In this document: positions 1 to 12,475 of the stretch, in pieces
How the letters are laid out: each line of letters begins with the position of its first letter
Numbering within the stretch: position 1 is the stretch's first letter
NCBI RefSeq assembly: GCF_000001735.4
Contig: NC_003074.8
Location: 4,092,101 to 4,156,100 of the forward strand
Length of the DNA stretch: 64,000 bases
Reading direction: 5' to 3'
Source of the DNA: Arabidopsis thaliana
Taxonomy: Eukaryota; Streptophyta; Magnoliopsida; Brassicales; Brassicaceae
Notes under the pieces: generated by a model
Database searches by the model: none
What the model saw: only the letters and a program-made list of their open reading frames with translations
Told to the model about the DNA's origin: nothing
Program-made: the position numbers and the translations under genes

Positions 1-1821
1 TCGTAGGATACATGAGCGATGAGCTGAGAAGTTTTCTGGAGCTGAATCTCCCGAAAGTGAAGGAAGGCAAGAAGCCCAAGTTTAGTTTGGGAGTGTCTGA
101 GCCTAAAATCGGTTCTTGCATTTTTGAAGCTACCAAAATTCCTTGCCAGAGCAATGAGTTTGTCCATGAGCTCCTTAGAGGTGTGCGTCAGCATTTCGAT
201 AGGTTCATCAAAGACTTGAAGGTGTGTTTTTTATTTTTGATTACCTAATACCTACACATATTTTTGCTATTCGTGCTCAATATCATCTTCTTTATAATGT
301 AGCCTGGTGATTTGGAAAAAGCTCAACTTGGACTAGCTCATAGCTACAGCAGAGCAAAGGTGAAGTTCAATGTTAACCGGGTGGATAACATGGTTATTCA
401 AGCTATTTTCATGCTTGACACACTTGATAAGGATATCAATTCCTTTGCTATGAGAGTCAGGTTTGTTTTCTTATTGTTTTGCCTTTCAGATTATGTCTTG
501 TCTGTTACCGTAAGAGAAAATGGTTTCTGAGCAGCTCATATTATGTTTTTGCAGAGAATGGTACTCATGGCACTTCCCTGAGCTTGTCAAGATAGTTAAT
601 GACAACTACCTCTACGCCAAAGTTTCAAAGATTATCGTCGACAAGTCAAAGTTGTCTGAAGAGCACATCCCTATGCTTACTGAAGCCCTGGGTGATGAAG
701 ATAAGGCAAGAGAGGTTATTGAAGCTGGAAAAGCATCTATGGGTAATAAACTGATGTAGCATGTTCGATAAGAATCATGAATCTTTACAATATATCTATT
801 GTTTCTCATGTTCTAAGACATTGTTGTTTTCTCTATTTGAAGGCCAGGATTTATCACCGGTTGATCTGATCAATGTCCAGACCTTTGCTCAGAGAGTTAT
901 GGACCTTGCAGATTACAGGAAGAAGCTCTATGATTATCTTGTTACTAAAATGAGTGACATTGCTCCAAATTTGGCGGCCTTGATCGGAGAGATGGTTGGG
1001 GCTAGGTTGATTTCACATGCAGGAAGTCTGACAAATCTTGCCAAGTGCCCATCTTCAACCCTCCAGATTCTCGGTGCTGAGAAGGCACTTTTCAGGTGCA
1101 TTTCAAGCTTTGTTAGTCTTTACAAGTTTAATTACACTGCAGTAACTAACTTTGGTGTTAATTTCAGGGCACTGAAAACACGTGGAAACACACCCAAATA
1201 TGGTCTAATATTCCATTCATCATTCATCGGGCGTGCATCTGCTAAAAACAAGGGCCGTATTGCTCGTTTCCTTGCAAACAAGTGTTCCATTGCTTCCCGG
1301 ATTGATTGTTTCTCAGGTAATAATCTAGAGAATGTCCTGAATAAGAGAGAGGTGTTTGGGAGATGATGCGTTGTTATTAACTACAAAATCATGGTGGTTG
1401 TGTTATGCAGATAACAGCACTACAGCTTTCGGTGAGAAACTAAGGGAACAAGTAGAGGAAAGACTTGACTTTTATGACAAAGGTGTTGCCCCACGTAAGA
1501 ATGTTGATGTAATGAAAGAAGTGTTGGAAAATCTTGAGAAGAAAGGTACATATGACCCAACAAAGCTCTCTGATCTGTTGTGGTAAACGGTTTTGTTTGA
1601 TGGGTTGTTTCTTCTTTTTTTAAGACGAGGGAGAAAAAACAGTGGATGCTTCGGAGAAGAAAAAGAAGAGAAAGACAGAGGAGAAGGAGGAGGAGAAGGA
1701 AGAGGAGAAATCAAAGAAAAAGAAAAAGAAAAGCAAAGCAGTAGAAGGAGAGGAATTGACAGCAACAGATAATGGCCATAGCAAGAAGAAGAAGAAAACT
1801 AAGTCACAAGATGATGAATAA
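1..1821 (+). CDS. NOP56-like box C/D snoRNP core protein (5' end outside window)
   Basis: Core protein of nucleolar box C/D snoRNPs, which guide 2'-O-methylation of rRNA. Coding exons: <1-221, 303-460, 555-742, 843-1095, 1168-1316, 1411-1545, 1625-1821, all with GT-AG introns; 432 residues are visible. Family members have about 500, so roughly the first 65 residues lie upstream. The Nop domain is clear ([20 protein letters not shown], then [18 protein letters not shown]), preceded by the coiled-coil region ([20 protein letters not shown]). The last exon encodes a Lys/Glu tail of the KKKKRK and EEKEEEK type, usual for plant NOP56 and probably nucleolar-targeting. It matches what I remember of AT3G12860, whose chromosome 1 relative is AT1G56110. 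No lesion is seen in the visible part. Its 3' end faces the 3' end of the next gene. Confidence 0.93.
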
Positions 1822-2316
1822 ACAAACAAGTCTGTGTAATACACTAGTTTTTAGTTTTCTTTCTTCTACATAGGGTTTTGACTTTAAGAACAACTTTAAA
1901 CATAGCGCAAATTAGATAAGGTTTTCTACTTTTGAATTAAGTCTGTCTTAGCCAAATGAAAACAAGCTTGAGTCTCTGTCTTGCGAGTTTATGACTTAAA
2001 AACAACTAAAAACATATATAATTATCAGATTTTCTACAATTGAGTCTGTCTTAAACAAAAGAACAAGCTTTTGATTATTTATCAGGTCTGGTTTTTAACT
2101 TTTGAAGATGATCAAATTTTTGTTGATGTTGAAATGGATCTTCAAGTATGTATGGATATGTTTTTGCTCAATTCTTTGAAAATGTCGACAAAACAAATTA
2201 ACATTACAAAAAAGGATTGAAGGAGATGAATCAAACATGTTGTTTTTCTTTATTATCACTAAAATTGCAGAAACCAGAGAATTCTGCTAAAGCATAGCAA
2301 CAAAAGAGCAAAAGAA
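1822..2316. other. Intergenic, between two convergent 3' ends
   Basis: AT-rich 3' flanks of the NOP56-like gene and the minus-strand membrane-protein gene. I see no coding or RNA gene here, only untranslated and polyadenylation sequence. Confidence 0.6.
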
Positions 2317-2937
2317 TCAATCGCAGAGAATGAGTCTAATCATGGCAAGAACCAAACACGAAACAGAGAAGAAGAAGAGCGTCACAAAATCCCTAGCAGA
2401 CCATTTCTTCACAGGCTTCGACTCAACTCTTAAACTCTTGGCTCTACGAAGCGCATCCACTTCCTTAAGCAAATCAAATTCGATACCTTTCTTCTTCAAC
2501 TCTTCAACACATTTACGCAACAGCTTCGCATCTTCTTTCTCCCTCTCCAACAACTTCTCAAGATGCGATTCCACTTCAGATTTGTACCGTACCGCCCAAA
2601 TGATCCCCAAGGAAGATAGCAGAGCGCAGAGTGAAGGGATCCATGATCTTTTACAAGCACTGGAAGAAGCAGAGGAAGATGAGGATGAAGAAGCGTGGAA
2701 GAGAAGTAGCAGAGAAATGGAGTGGAAGAGAAAGAAGAAGATGTAGAGCTGAGTGATTTCTCTTCGAACAGAATCGATCTGAGATTCTTTGTGAGAGACA
2801 CGGCTTAGAATTAGCTCTTCTTCTTTTAACCATTGTTTCAGGAGAAGCTTGTGTGTTGGTGTATCTGCGATCTGGTGAAGAGGATGTCTTGTCTTTGCCT
2901 CCATGATCGGTGGATTCGTGCTCTGATCTGACGCCAT
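2317..2937 (-). CDS. Small coiled-coil protein with three predicted membrane segments
   Basis: Single-exon gene of 206 residues; I recognise no named function (it fits AT3G12870 as I remember it). From the N-terminus: a polar stretch; a hydrophobic segment at about 68-86 (IFFFLFHSISLLLLF); a Ser run; a second hydrophobic segment at about 100-118 (SLCALLSSLGIIWAV); a charged heptad-like coiled coil at about 120-175 (ESHLEKLLEREKEDAKLL and onward); and a C-terminal hydrophobic segment at about 183-204. This suggests a tail-anchored or multi-pass membrane protein with a cytosolic coiled coil. The ATG sits just inside a divergent promoter shared with the inhibitor gene. The 139-codon plus-strand reading frame across it is an antisense shadow of the coiled coil. 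Confidence 0.8.
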   Translation of the reverse strand: MASDQSTNPPIMEAKTRHPLHQIADTPTHKLLLKQWLKEEELILSRVSHKESQIDSVRREITQLYIFFFLFHSISLLLLFHASSSSSSSASSSACKRSWIPSLCALLSSLGIIWAVRYKSEVESHLEKLLEREKEDAKLLRKCVEELKKKGIEFDLLKEVDALRRAKSLRVESKPVKKWSARDFVTLFFFSVSCLVLAMIRLILCD

Positions 2938-3162
2938 GGAAGCTTTGTGGTTAGAGAGAGAGAGAGAAGTGTAGATTTGTGAATCGCAGAGAAAAAAAGA
3001 TGCGGACTTTATTGAGGCTCTTTGGTAACGGCTCTTTTGGGTTTTATTTTAAAATATTATATGAATTTACAGATTTGTCCTGAGAGCGTAACGGTCATCA
3101 ATCAACAATATACGGCTCGGCTTGGCGCCGTCACACATTCGTAAACTGCCCCACGGTATTTT

Positions 3163-3182
3163 AGGCCCATATCTGGCCCATT
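3163..3182. promoter_or_regulatory. Paired site II (GGCCCA) motifs in a divergent promoter
   Basis: Two GGCCCAT/GGCCCATT motifs lie 12 bases apart, about 230-250 bp upstream of the minus-strand membrane-protein ATG. This is the usual site II arrangement of TCP-bound promoters of growth-related genes. The orientation and distance favour the minus-strand gene over the inhibitor gene. Confidence 0.45.
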
Positions 3183-3462
3183 AAAAACAAGAAAGGTAAT
3201 TAACCTTATCACCTTTGGGAAGAAAATAGTGAGGAAGACCACTCACGTTATATTTGTGCTTAAGTAATTAACTTATCGTTAATGTTGAAACTAACGCTTG
3301 AACCACATGTCACCAATATACATACTGCAACCAGTGGATTTATAGAAAAATACATTTTCTATTTCCGAACGTTACAAATTCGTAACTCTTCTTAAGTAGG
3401 TAAACCATAGACAATAGTGATTCACCTTTACCAAAAAGTGAAGAGTGTAATAACTAATAGGC

Positions 3463-4002
3463 ATGAACAAAAAAATGGCTTTGCTTGCAAAACTTCTTAT
3501 CCTCACCACACTTGTAACAACAATATCAGTAATATCCAGAGCCAATGAAGAGCTAATGATGCAACAATGTCACAACTCTGACAATCCCACCTTGTGTCTT
3601 CGCTGTCTAAGCTCCGACCCTGGTTCTCATGAGGCCGACAAAGTAGGACTGGCTCGTATCATCCTCAAATGCATCAACTCACACCTCCTTGTTCTCACCA
3701 AGAACGCTTCCACTTTGGGCTCGCAGCACTACCAGAATCCAAATACTGCAGCAGCGTTGAAGCAGTGCGGTTTGGGTTTCTCAACGGCTAAGCATGGCGT
3801 GGGAGAGGCCGACACTCAACTTATAACCGGAGATTACGACAAGGCTGCGTATGACGTCAGCGTGAAGGTGGTGAATCCTCCGGTATCGTGCCGCAACAGT
3901 CTCGAGGCACTCAACATTCAAGTCCCTTCAAGTTTCCGTTACCATATGGATGTATACTTGGCGTTGACTCAAGCTCTCCTCAGGATCGTTGATCGCTTCT
4001 AG
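3463..4002 (+). CDS. Plant invertase/pectin methylesterase inhibitor family protein
   Basis: Intronless gene of 179 residues. Members inhibit cell-wall pectin methylesterase or invertase in the apoplast; which target applies cannot be read from sequence. An N-terminal signal peptide (LAKLLILTTLVTTISVI) ends near ISRA at residue 27. The mature protein has the four-Cys pattern: two Cys in the N-terminal hairpin (CHNSDNPTLCLRCL, followed by DPGSHEADKVGLARI) and later Cys at LKQCGLGF and VSCRNSL within the four-helix bundle. The first ATG is used here; a second Met four codons later (MALLAK) is an equally good start and also leaves a signal peptide. It matches my memory of AT3G12880, with a chromosome 1 relative next to the other NOP56 gene. 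Confidence 0.9.
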   Translation: MNKKMALLAKLLILTTLVTTISVISRANEELMMQQCHNSDNPTLCLRCLSSDPGSHEADKVGLARIILKCINSHLLVLTKNASTLGSQHYQNPNTAAALKQCGLGFSTAKHGVGEADTQLITGDYDKAAYDVSVKVVNPPVSCRNSLEALNIQVPSSFRYHMDVYLALTQALLRIVDRF

Positions 4003-4384
4003 ATAGGTTTTTGTTTCTCCAACAGTGTTTGTCTTATCCATATATCATGAGTGACTTTAATTCCCTCAAATATAAATCCAAGTTTGCTTCTTCTTGTTAT
4101 CCGTTCAAGATTGAATGCAAAATAGTGACACCTAAAGTAAAGAAGCTTAATTAATGCCATTAGAAAAAAGTAGCTGATTCTTTTCATATGTTTATGTCTT
4201 TTGCATGATATAAGTGGGTTATAACCTTCATTAATCCTAGTCAATGTGTCACACTCACACCTATCGCAAAAAATTGTATGAAGACGTACAAAGCCAAAAA
4301 TTCCCGGACTAATCTATTTTCTTTCTCTGTTTTTCGAAACAGAGTTTCTAACAAAACTAATTTATCGTCTTCCATTTGAACATG

Positions 4385-4500
4385 AAACTTACTCAGGACT
4401 TAGCTACGGCCTACGGGTAAACTCAGTCGTGGTTTTGGAAAAACGGTGACAGCTTTGCTGTGTTCAAATCCCTCTATGATTTTAATTTTTTGTCAAATTT
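4385..4500 (+). repeat. Possible tRNA-derived SINE remnant
   Basis: An A-box-like run (AACTCAGTCGTGGTTTT near 4420-4436) is followed about 30 bases later by a good B-box (TGTTCAAATCCC near 4461-4472) and then a T-rich tail. That is the layout of a pol III-promoted SINE head. No clear target-site duplication was seen and the copy is degraded. Confidence 0.35.
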
Positions 4501-6029
4501 CGTTGTACTTTTGTGACTTGTTCATATCACATAGTATGGATTGTTGTTAAAATAGTTCATTTCTGTGTTTTTGTTTCTAACAAACAACATTTTTTATAAA
4601 AAAAGCCAAAAAAATAAACATTTTCAGTTCCAAATTCCAAGAGCCAAATAAGAAACATCTTTTACATATTCCCTAATTTTCATTAATATCTCTGTTTCTG
4701 GTACAACTTCTCTTAGAACTGTGAGAAGTTAATTAACAGAAACTTGTTGTTTATATTTTCTAGGAATAAAGAATAGAATGTTTGGGCGGCAACTCGAACC
4801 CGGTTGCATGAACCTTGAGAACAAAATCAGGACATATCTTTAAACACAATATCTAGCTACCAGCTTTCTTTTTTCCCTTATATAATTAAAATTTTGGCAG
4901 CAATATACAATAGAGAATTTTACTCTGTGGGACAAGAATACTCTTCTAAAGTGGATTACTTTTTATGTAAAAAAAAAGTTGAGAAAAACCAAAACTTTCT
5001 TGCTTCTTTTTTGGTTCTTCAAGGGAACAGCTACATGCCTAAGATTCAGTTCTCAGGCAACATGCACCAATAACAATAGCCAAACACAACTTGCAACAAT
5101 TGCACTTTGACCTTCTTCTTTTTTCTCTCTTTTCATTTTATCCAATTCTTTCATTTTTATCTCCCTTTTTTAATTCAACAACAAAAAAAAAAAATCTAAA
5201 ATTTTGTAATAGTTATAGCATACATTGTTTAAGAGTAATTAACTGTGTAGATCAGTCTTTGTTTGAGGAAAAAATGAATGCTTCTTTTTAGTGTAGGATA
5301 ATTAAAGGTAGGAATATTTTCAGATAACAAACAAAGATCGAACTAAGATATCAGTTTCGCTTTAGCTTAACAGAACACATGAAAGCAAGATTTCCCAAGA
5401 ACAACTTTTTAAGTTTGAACAAAAAGCCACTAAGTAACTCATAATTATATACATAAAAAAGGTATCAGTACTTTGAAGGCATTCGGACGCAGAGTTTCAG
5501 ATATTGATGATTTACTATTCCTGGGGAATGCTGATGAGATTCTATTTTTTAAGAGCATAATTAAATCCACAAGTAGGATAAGATAAGATCAGCTATGGTA
5601 GAGTTTAAAAATATCATATGACATGTAACACTGACATCTTATGATGTATAATTTGAGATATTTGGAAGATCTTCTTTTTTCTCATAAAATATTTCATTGT
5701 CTAGTCCATGGGACGAGTTTGAAGTTAAGCAGATCATGGAAAGAGAATCTAATATTATGAAGTTGTACAATTTCACTGAAAACAAGATAAAGGGAAGAAA
5801 AACATGTCTCCCTTTAATCTTTGAATGCATATTCAGTCATGTCATGACTGACCCATCCATCATCTTTCTTCGAATCTCCTATCTCACTGAACATGTTTGG
5901 AGGCAGCCTTCCGTATTTTATATCTACACTTATGATCTCCTATCTCTCCATCACCCATATTTGATTATATTTTTCAACATATTAATGTCTCAATTTCCCA
6001 TTCTTATTAGTTAAAAAGGAAAAACAAAC

Positions 6030-6180
6030 CCTAACTCGTGGTGATTCAGTGGTTGAAATTTTTTTCATACGGTTTAAATGGCAAAATTCTTCATAGATCC
6101 CGGAGATTATACGGAACTTGGTTTATAATTCCCGGCTCGAAAGTTTAAGCATTGGCGACCAGAGTTTAGATATCAAATCT
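6030..6180 (+). repeat. Possible SINE remnant
   Basis: GTGGTGATTCAGTGGTTG near 6038-6055 resembles an A-box region, and CCCGGCTCGAAAG near 6132-6144 a decayed B-box. GC content is raised compared with the flanks. The family is not assigned. Confidence 0.3.
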
Positions 6181-7059
6181 TGTAAAATACGCATGCATGG
6201 TTGTCATGCAAACGTAGTATTATGATGTAACCAGTGAATCTAAATTGGACTGAGGAGGTAGGGGGTAAATAGACACACAAATCTAAGTTCATATACATTT
6301 TTGCTTAAATATTTATTGGTGGATTCAAGTCATGGGGGCTGTTTTGTACTTGGAGTAATTTATAATGTAAACAATCGAGAAGAACATGTGTTAAGATTCT
6401 GGAGCTAGGCGTAGGGTTTCTCTTTACGTAGTTTTCATAGCGTGTGTATTTGTGTACGGCCCTTTGAAATAACGCGAAAACATTTATTCTCGGTTTTTAA
6501 AATTCTCTTTTTTTCTGTTTATTGAAAAAATGACGAGACACGAACATTGGCAACTAAGGACAATTGGTGTGGCTTAAATTAGATATCTAATTATTCGGCT
6601 GTGCTCCATTGTCTAACGTATCACAATTCGACAGATGTATCTTAGTATCTACAATATATCAATTATTAAATTCGATGACTTAAGCTGTTTAAAGTTTCAT
6701 TTTCTCGTAGTTGAAAATTTTACAAAAAGAAATGTTCTTAAGGGAGATAAAACAAGCACAATGGCAAATCCGAAAGAAGGATAGGTGGATGAATGTAGAA
6801 AGAAAAGTGCAAAAATTAAACGAAAATAGAAACAGTTAGAACATAAAAGGAAAAATGAGCTGGTAATAATTAAGATGTTTAAGTTAAGAAAATGGCTTTG
6901 ACAGCATGAAAAGAGAGTGTAAAGAAGTTATTAACAGAGCATAGAGTCTCACTAACTGTAAGTTTGGTGTTTTCGGTCAGCCCAATTTGTGTTACGGTCA
7001 GCCTGCCCGAACCCAACAACTTGTAACATCCTCACACAAAAACTCCTCTCTATGTTTCC

Positions 7060-7070
7060 TATATATATAG
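7060..7070 (+). promoter_or_regulatory. TATA box of ASML2
   Basis: TATATATATAG lies 53-63 bp upstream of the ASML2 ATG, so the 5' UTR is short (about 25-30 nt). This supports the start at 7123 over the in-frame upstream ATG at 7075, which would fall at or before the cap site. Confidence 0.6.
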
Positions 7071-7122
7071 ACACTTGCACACACTCTCATTTCCTCCCAA
7101 ACAACCCCAAACTTATAACAAA

Positions 7123-8177
7123 ATGGCATCATCTCTTCCTCAGTTCTACGCTGATTTCACAACATTTTCCTGCGAGACTTCTTCGCAGTTTCACGGCTCT
7201 TCTTCATGTCCTGACGTGGACTCTTCGTTATCCAGCTACCTCGACGACTGTTATGGCTCCTTCAACACCTCTTCTAATCCAGAATCCATCTTTGTACCCC
7301 AAGTCTTTGGGATTTCTGACGTCTCTGTGCCTGAATACAACAATTATTACCAGAAAATGAGTGTGAATAATGCCACACATTACTTTCATGGTGGAGATCA
7401 TCAAGAATACTACGGCTTTTCACCGGAGATCAAGCCCTTGTTCCGTCCGGCCACAGGAGAGCAATCTTGGGTACGTATATATTCACGTTTGAAAATCTTA
7501 TAGTTAATATGAGAGACATTTAATATATACGCATGCAAGAAACGAAATAAAATAAATATTTTGTGTGAAGCAGGGAAATAGTGAAGGAGGGATACAAGCT
7601 GAGCCAAATACAAAAGTGGGACGCTATTCGGTGGAGGAACGTAAAGACAGAATCATGAGGTACTTGAAGAAGAAGAACCAACGCAACTTCAATAAGACCA
7701 TCAAGGTACGTATACATATACATACTACACTCATTCTTATTTAGTTTAGTTAATTACATATTCATTTTTGAATGTTTTCAAATGATTATGTGTGTATGCA
7801 GTATGTGTGTCGTAAAACCCTAGCCGACAGGCGTGTTCGTGTTCGCGGCCGATTTGCTAGAAACAATGACACATGTGAAGAACAACCTCACATGTCTAAG
7901 AATCACAACAACCATTCTGAAAAAGAGGAAGATATGTTTTCAGGATCAGACGACTATCTAATCCAGGTATTTATTTAATTATTCCAAGACACTAGTATAT
8001 TATTATATGCCATCATTACTTGTAATTTGTAAATCTAATTAACCAATGCATCCCAATTTAAAGCAGATGGAACACGATGACGGATGGCTTCACGAAGCAA
8101 TGTCCAATCTGATTCCTTTTCCTTGTGAATTTGACGCTCCTGGAGATGCTCATCATCCAACCAATTGGAGCTTCTGA
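7123..8177 (+). CDS. ASML2: CCT-domain transcriptional activator of sugar-inducible genes
   Basis: Nuclear CCT-domain protein; ASML2 is described as an activator of sugar-inducible genes such as beta-amylase. Coding exons: 7123-7470, 7574-7705, 7802-7966, 8067-8177, giving 251 residues. The N-terminal half is Ser/acid-rich without a known domain. The CCT motif (about residues 133-177) is split by intron 2: ERKDRIMRYLKKKNQRNFNK on one side and KYVCRKTLADRRVRVRGRFA on the other, with the usual basic residues kept. The C-terminus is acidic (EHDDGWLHEAMSNLIPF). There is no B-box, so this is not a full CONSTANS-type protein. An in-frame ATG 48 bases upstream would add 16 residues, but it lies too close to the TATA box to be the real start. 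Confidence 0.93.
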
Positions 8178-11100
8178 TGTCACTACCTATCTCATTTACT
8201 TCCGAATCAATTAATGTCTCTAGATATTAAGTTTCATCAGTTAGTTTAGTTTTACTAAGCAGCTTATTTATTTTATGGTAGATTTATCATATTGTACTTA
8301 ATTGTTCTTGGGGTTATTGAACATGAAGATTCTGTCTAGTGAATAAATAAAAGAACTTTACGTACTTATAATCATCATATCTAATTATGACGTGAGGATA
8401 ATTTCAGCCAATGCAGGCAATCTCAATACAAGAGCAAGTTTTTATGGTTTTTGGATTTTTGTGTTCTTCAAAAAAAAAAAGTTACGTTGATCTACTTTAC
8501 CTTTTTCACAGTAAATCAAAGTTCATATCATGTGGAAACCAAAAAGACGATTCTAAGAGGGGTAAAAAGTTTGTTGAGATTATTTAAGGCAAACAACATC
8601 TTTTTACGATATGCGAATAAATTGGGTGAGTCGATAAGAGATTAATTACTTAACTGGTGGATTCATGGAACAATTGTGTATTAAGGAATATATGATGCAA
8701 TTTTAATCATAAGACGAATGACTTAACGTAACATAGCTTGTGGCGCCCTTTCTTTTCTTTCTTTCGTCGATGCTTACATATGAATGGATATAAAGAATAA
8801 TGCCGATTAATTGGTCGTAACAAAAACATAGAAACATGATAAGTTGTACACAAATTCTTGCAATGATAGGTAAGGAGCTAAAGAATGCTGTCTACAAATT
8901 AAAGAATCCAATTATTCATTATAGGGATTATTATTATTGATGCATGAAAACATAGAGAGAGTGGAGATGAAAGACATGATACGGAACCAAGTTCCAATCA
9001 CTTTTTAAGACATATAATTCTTATAACAAACATAATAAGGCTTCAAAATCTGCAAATTATATTCTCTGAAGTTGTCCCCTTTATTTTCTGCTTTGACGAA
9101 TATATGTGAAGTTGAAGGCTGAAGCCCTCTCATCTGCTTTTTTACTTTTCCACTTTTTCCTTCTCAGCACACCTCTAGTGGTAAATACATGAAAATTAGG
9201 TACCTAACAACAAAAATTGTTATATGTGAATATTTTTGCAAACTTCTTTTTCGATGATAGTGAAATCCGCAACAAGAGAAAATAGTTGTAACTTTTATAT
9301 TCAAGATAAAATCATCACTATAAATCATGTGCTTTATGATCATTTTAACTGCTTGCTTTGATCATTTTTGAAAACCGGATTTAAATTTAAATCCTAACAA
9401 TTAACAATTTAACATGACATGTAGGTCTAGATAGTTTATGTGGAAGTGGGCAACAACAAACAATCTCTTTAGTTCATTGTTAGCCCGACAAAATTACTAC
9501 TAGTTTATAGCACGTATGGGTCTCAACCGGATCCATATAATGTCTCACGGATTGAATATAATGTATCATAGAAACATATTTACATATCTATGTCATTGAA
9601 GTGTGTTGACCCTGCTTCTTGACTTTGGGCACATATACGACACAATCTATCGCATACGCTTAAGTCAAAACAAGATATAAAGATTGCATCAAGTAATCAT
9701 TAATTGTTATCTTCCCGTTTGTCAGTTTTCTTAATATCAAGAAAGATATTAGTGTTTACCCATATTTTCAATAATTCCGGTGAATTCCCACTATCTAAAC
9801 TTTTTTTTTTGTCTTCTATATAACTGGTCAACTTGAACAGGCAAAAGGCAATAGGAATTAATTCATTTTTTCTATATAAAAAAAAAAACTGATACAAGTA
9901 TTCTCATACTGTTTACCAAGTATATTCACGCTGGTTAAGCACTTAGTTAGGGTGATATAATATAATGGTGCAATATTGAACTTAAAAGGCACATTAATTA
10001 ATGAAATTACGAATTGCATATAAATAGTACAATATAGTTTGGAGGAATTGAGATCTTCACATGTTGTGATGCGTTGAAAATAAGTAATACAAAATGCTTT
10101 TGTCCACTTCACTAAAATTGTTACAAAGATTCGGTGTTGGATTTTCCAAATTTCTATAAAGCCTGTGTTACCGTTAGAGCAGTGAAGGTCGCTCTCTATG
10201 CATGTTGAAAACGAAAGCTACAATCAACATCTTACCCCTTCAATGGGAGGGAGAGCTAATCTGTCTATATTATTTGGGTTTTCTATAAACTTCTAATATT
10301 CCCATATATATGTTTGGAAAATGATAGCAGATTGGGACAATTTATTTATTTATAAGTTTCCTTCAAATCTAATAAGATTTATAAGTCAATAATAATATTC
10401 TTTTCAAGCAGTTCTAAGGATTTTTTTTTTATTTAATACATTTTTAGATTGCAGAACCGAAATTAGTACCGGAGTCTTTCTAAGACGAGAGAAAGTGCAG
10501 CTACGTACTTTCTTATCTGTGCATTTTGGTATAAGAAGATTGGTTATTTAATTTTATAATGAGACGAGGTAGTTTAATTAGGGGAATCATCAAACATAGG
10601 ATTAAGCATCTAATAAAAGTGATGTTGCAGCCAATAAAAGAAGTCTACGTTAAGAGATCAACAGAGCCACGTGTTTTCTAATCATGTAGCAATTGAATTT
10701 AACATGGTCGAAATCATAAAGATATTGTCACATATCTAAGTAAACATACTGTACATGTGGTTCGTGGGGATTTTGGAAACTAAATATAATGCAACGATGG
10801 CTACAAGACAGGTCCGACAGAATCTTTATAGAAATATTATAAATTACTAGACTAAATGGGGTTGACCTTTCCCACTGAACTGGGAAATTCTTACCCTTTT
10901 TCGTTTTTGATATAATTTAAAAGCACTACAAAATCCAATCATGAAAACGATTAACAAAGTTAAAGTAGGAAAATCAGTAATCTTCTTTTGGGAAGCTAAT
11001 CAAAATAGGGACGTAGTTAGGCTTGTTATTGCATGCAACTGTGTAACAATAGCGATCTTGTTACCCAAATGTGAGATTTCACTTCCGTCGTCTCTTTCAC

Positions 11101-12475
11101 AAGTTTTTCTTCCAGACAAGACATCCCCTCTCCCATCTTCTTAAAAAATATTTTCCATTTTCTTTTACATATACTTTTTCATTTTAGATATACCTCAAAA
11201 CAAAGGTGATACTGTAAAATTTAGTTCAAAACATACAATTGCCTAGCTTTATAGATAACTTGGTAGTGTTTTATTACCTAGTATAAACTACTAAATTTTA
11301 CAATTCATTAATTTTTAGTTCTTTTTTATCTTAAAATATAATAATAAATAAAAATCTTTGATTCATCATCAACGCATACATTAAAATAACACAAATTTGG
11401 TAATCCAAGAAAACAATGTAACACTAACTTATAGGGTCTGGGGACATGCATTCGCTTTTAAACGAGCAAATTCAAAATTTACATTTTATTTTTGGATCAA
11501 AATTCAAAATTTACATTATTCCGAGAATTGAGAAGACAGGCATCTCAGCTTTGGTGGGCTCCTAATAGTACTCTAGCTCACGACGTATCGTGCTTTTAAT
11601 ATTAGGCCCATAATAACTACACAAAGCCCAAGCCCCACCAAGGCGTTGACTTTGAAATACGGAGACTATAATTTATTGGAGAGGGGCATGGCTCACGGTA
11701 GCCAAGCGTTAAGTACTAGTTTTAAGCGTGGATTTTGAGTAGTATTAAACAAAATGAGTTTATTTAAGAAGCCAAAAACTGAAAGTCTACTAGAATGTTA
11801 AATGGCTTTCATGTATAACTTTTTTGGTAAAGAGCTACAAATATAAGCTGCTTACGTATAACGTATATAACCCACTTCAAGATATATTTGTATACCAACT
11901 TAAATATTTTTTAATCGTTATAATTGGGAATGGCTTTGTGTTAATGGCGAGACGCATGCACCACAAAATGTTCACTTGTAAGACACTAGCTAGAAAAAAC
12001 CCTAATGTAAGAGTTGTTTATAATATATCAGTGATTGGTTCAAGTTTTTTATACCCAGATAATGAATTTATTCAACGTTTACTTTGATATTTTTGAATTC
12101 AACGTTTACTCTTATTTTTATTACCACACATCAAACTTTTATATAGAGGGGGGTTGGTAAATGAGAAGATATGTAGGTAGTTGAGATATATTAAAATTAA
12201 ACTCCTCTTTCGATACATAACGTACAACAGAAAATTAAACTGAAATCTTGGCATTATGCACGCTTGTGATTAGACAAATCGACGACTAGTTTACCAAGTG
12301 ATTATAATCAAATATATAATTACATTCAAAACATTATCTCAGGTACGTAAACTTCTCTATTTTCGTTACTATTTATATCCGCTTCAAATTGTTACTTTTC
12401 AACATTCACTTTTCAATATTCAACCAAAAAACAAAAACAAAAAACATTCAGTTTTCAAGCAGAAGTGTGGAGACA
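8178..12475. other. Intergenic, 4.3 kb, AT-rich; S8H promoter at right end
   Basis: No gene is supported. A single G-box (CACGTG) lies at 10668-10673, about 1.8 kb upstream of S8H. A TATA-like TATTTATATCC lies near 12370. The short frames in this stretch are low-complexity and show no domain. Confidence 0.6.

Larger units (their letters stand above)
4003..7122. other. Intergenic, 3.1 kb, AT-rich with weak SINE-like remnants
   Basis: No coding gene is supported. Short reading frames here lack domains and are AT-rich noise. Two stretches (about 4385-4500 and 6030-6180) resemble tRNA-derived SINE heads and are listed separately. The right end is the ASML2 promoter, with a TATA box. Confidence 0.6.

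Noticed and set aside
1472-1844. Minus-strand Ser/Phe-rich frames
   Set aside because: Antisense of the Lys/Glu-rich NOP56 tail; low complexity follows from AAG/GAG codons.
2330-2746. 139-codon plus-strand frame
   Set aside because: Lies entirely antisense to the coiled-coil gene; its Lys/Glu/Ser-rich composition mirrors that gene's codons.
4785-4870. tRNA-like T-arm (minus strand GGGTTCGAGTTGCC)
   Set aside because: T-stem does not pair, no anticodon arm or acceptor stem; at best another SINE scrap.
7075-7122. Upstream in-frame ATG extending ASML2 by 16 residues
   Set aside because: Starts about 5 bp after the TATA box, so it would not be in the mRNA; the ATG at 7123 agrees with the known protein.
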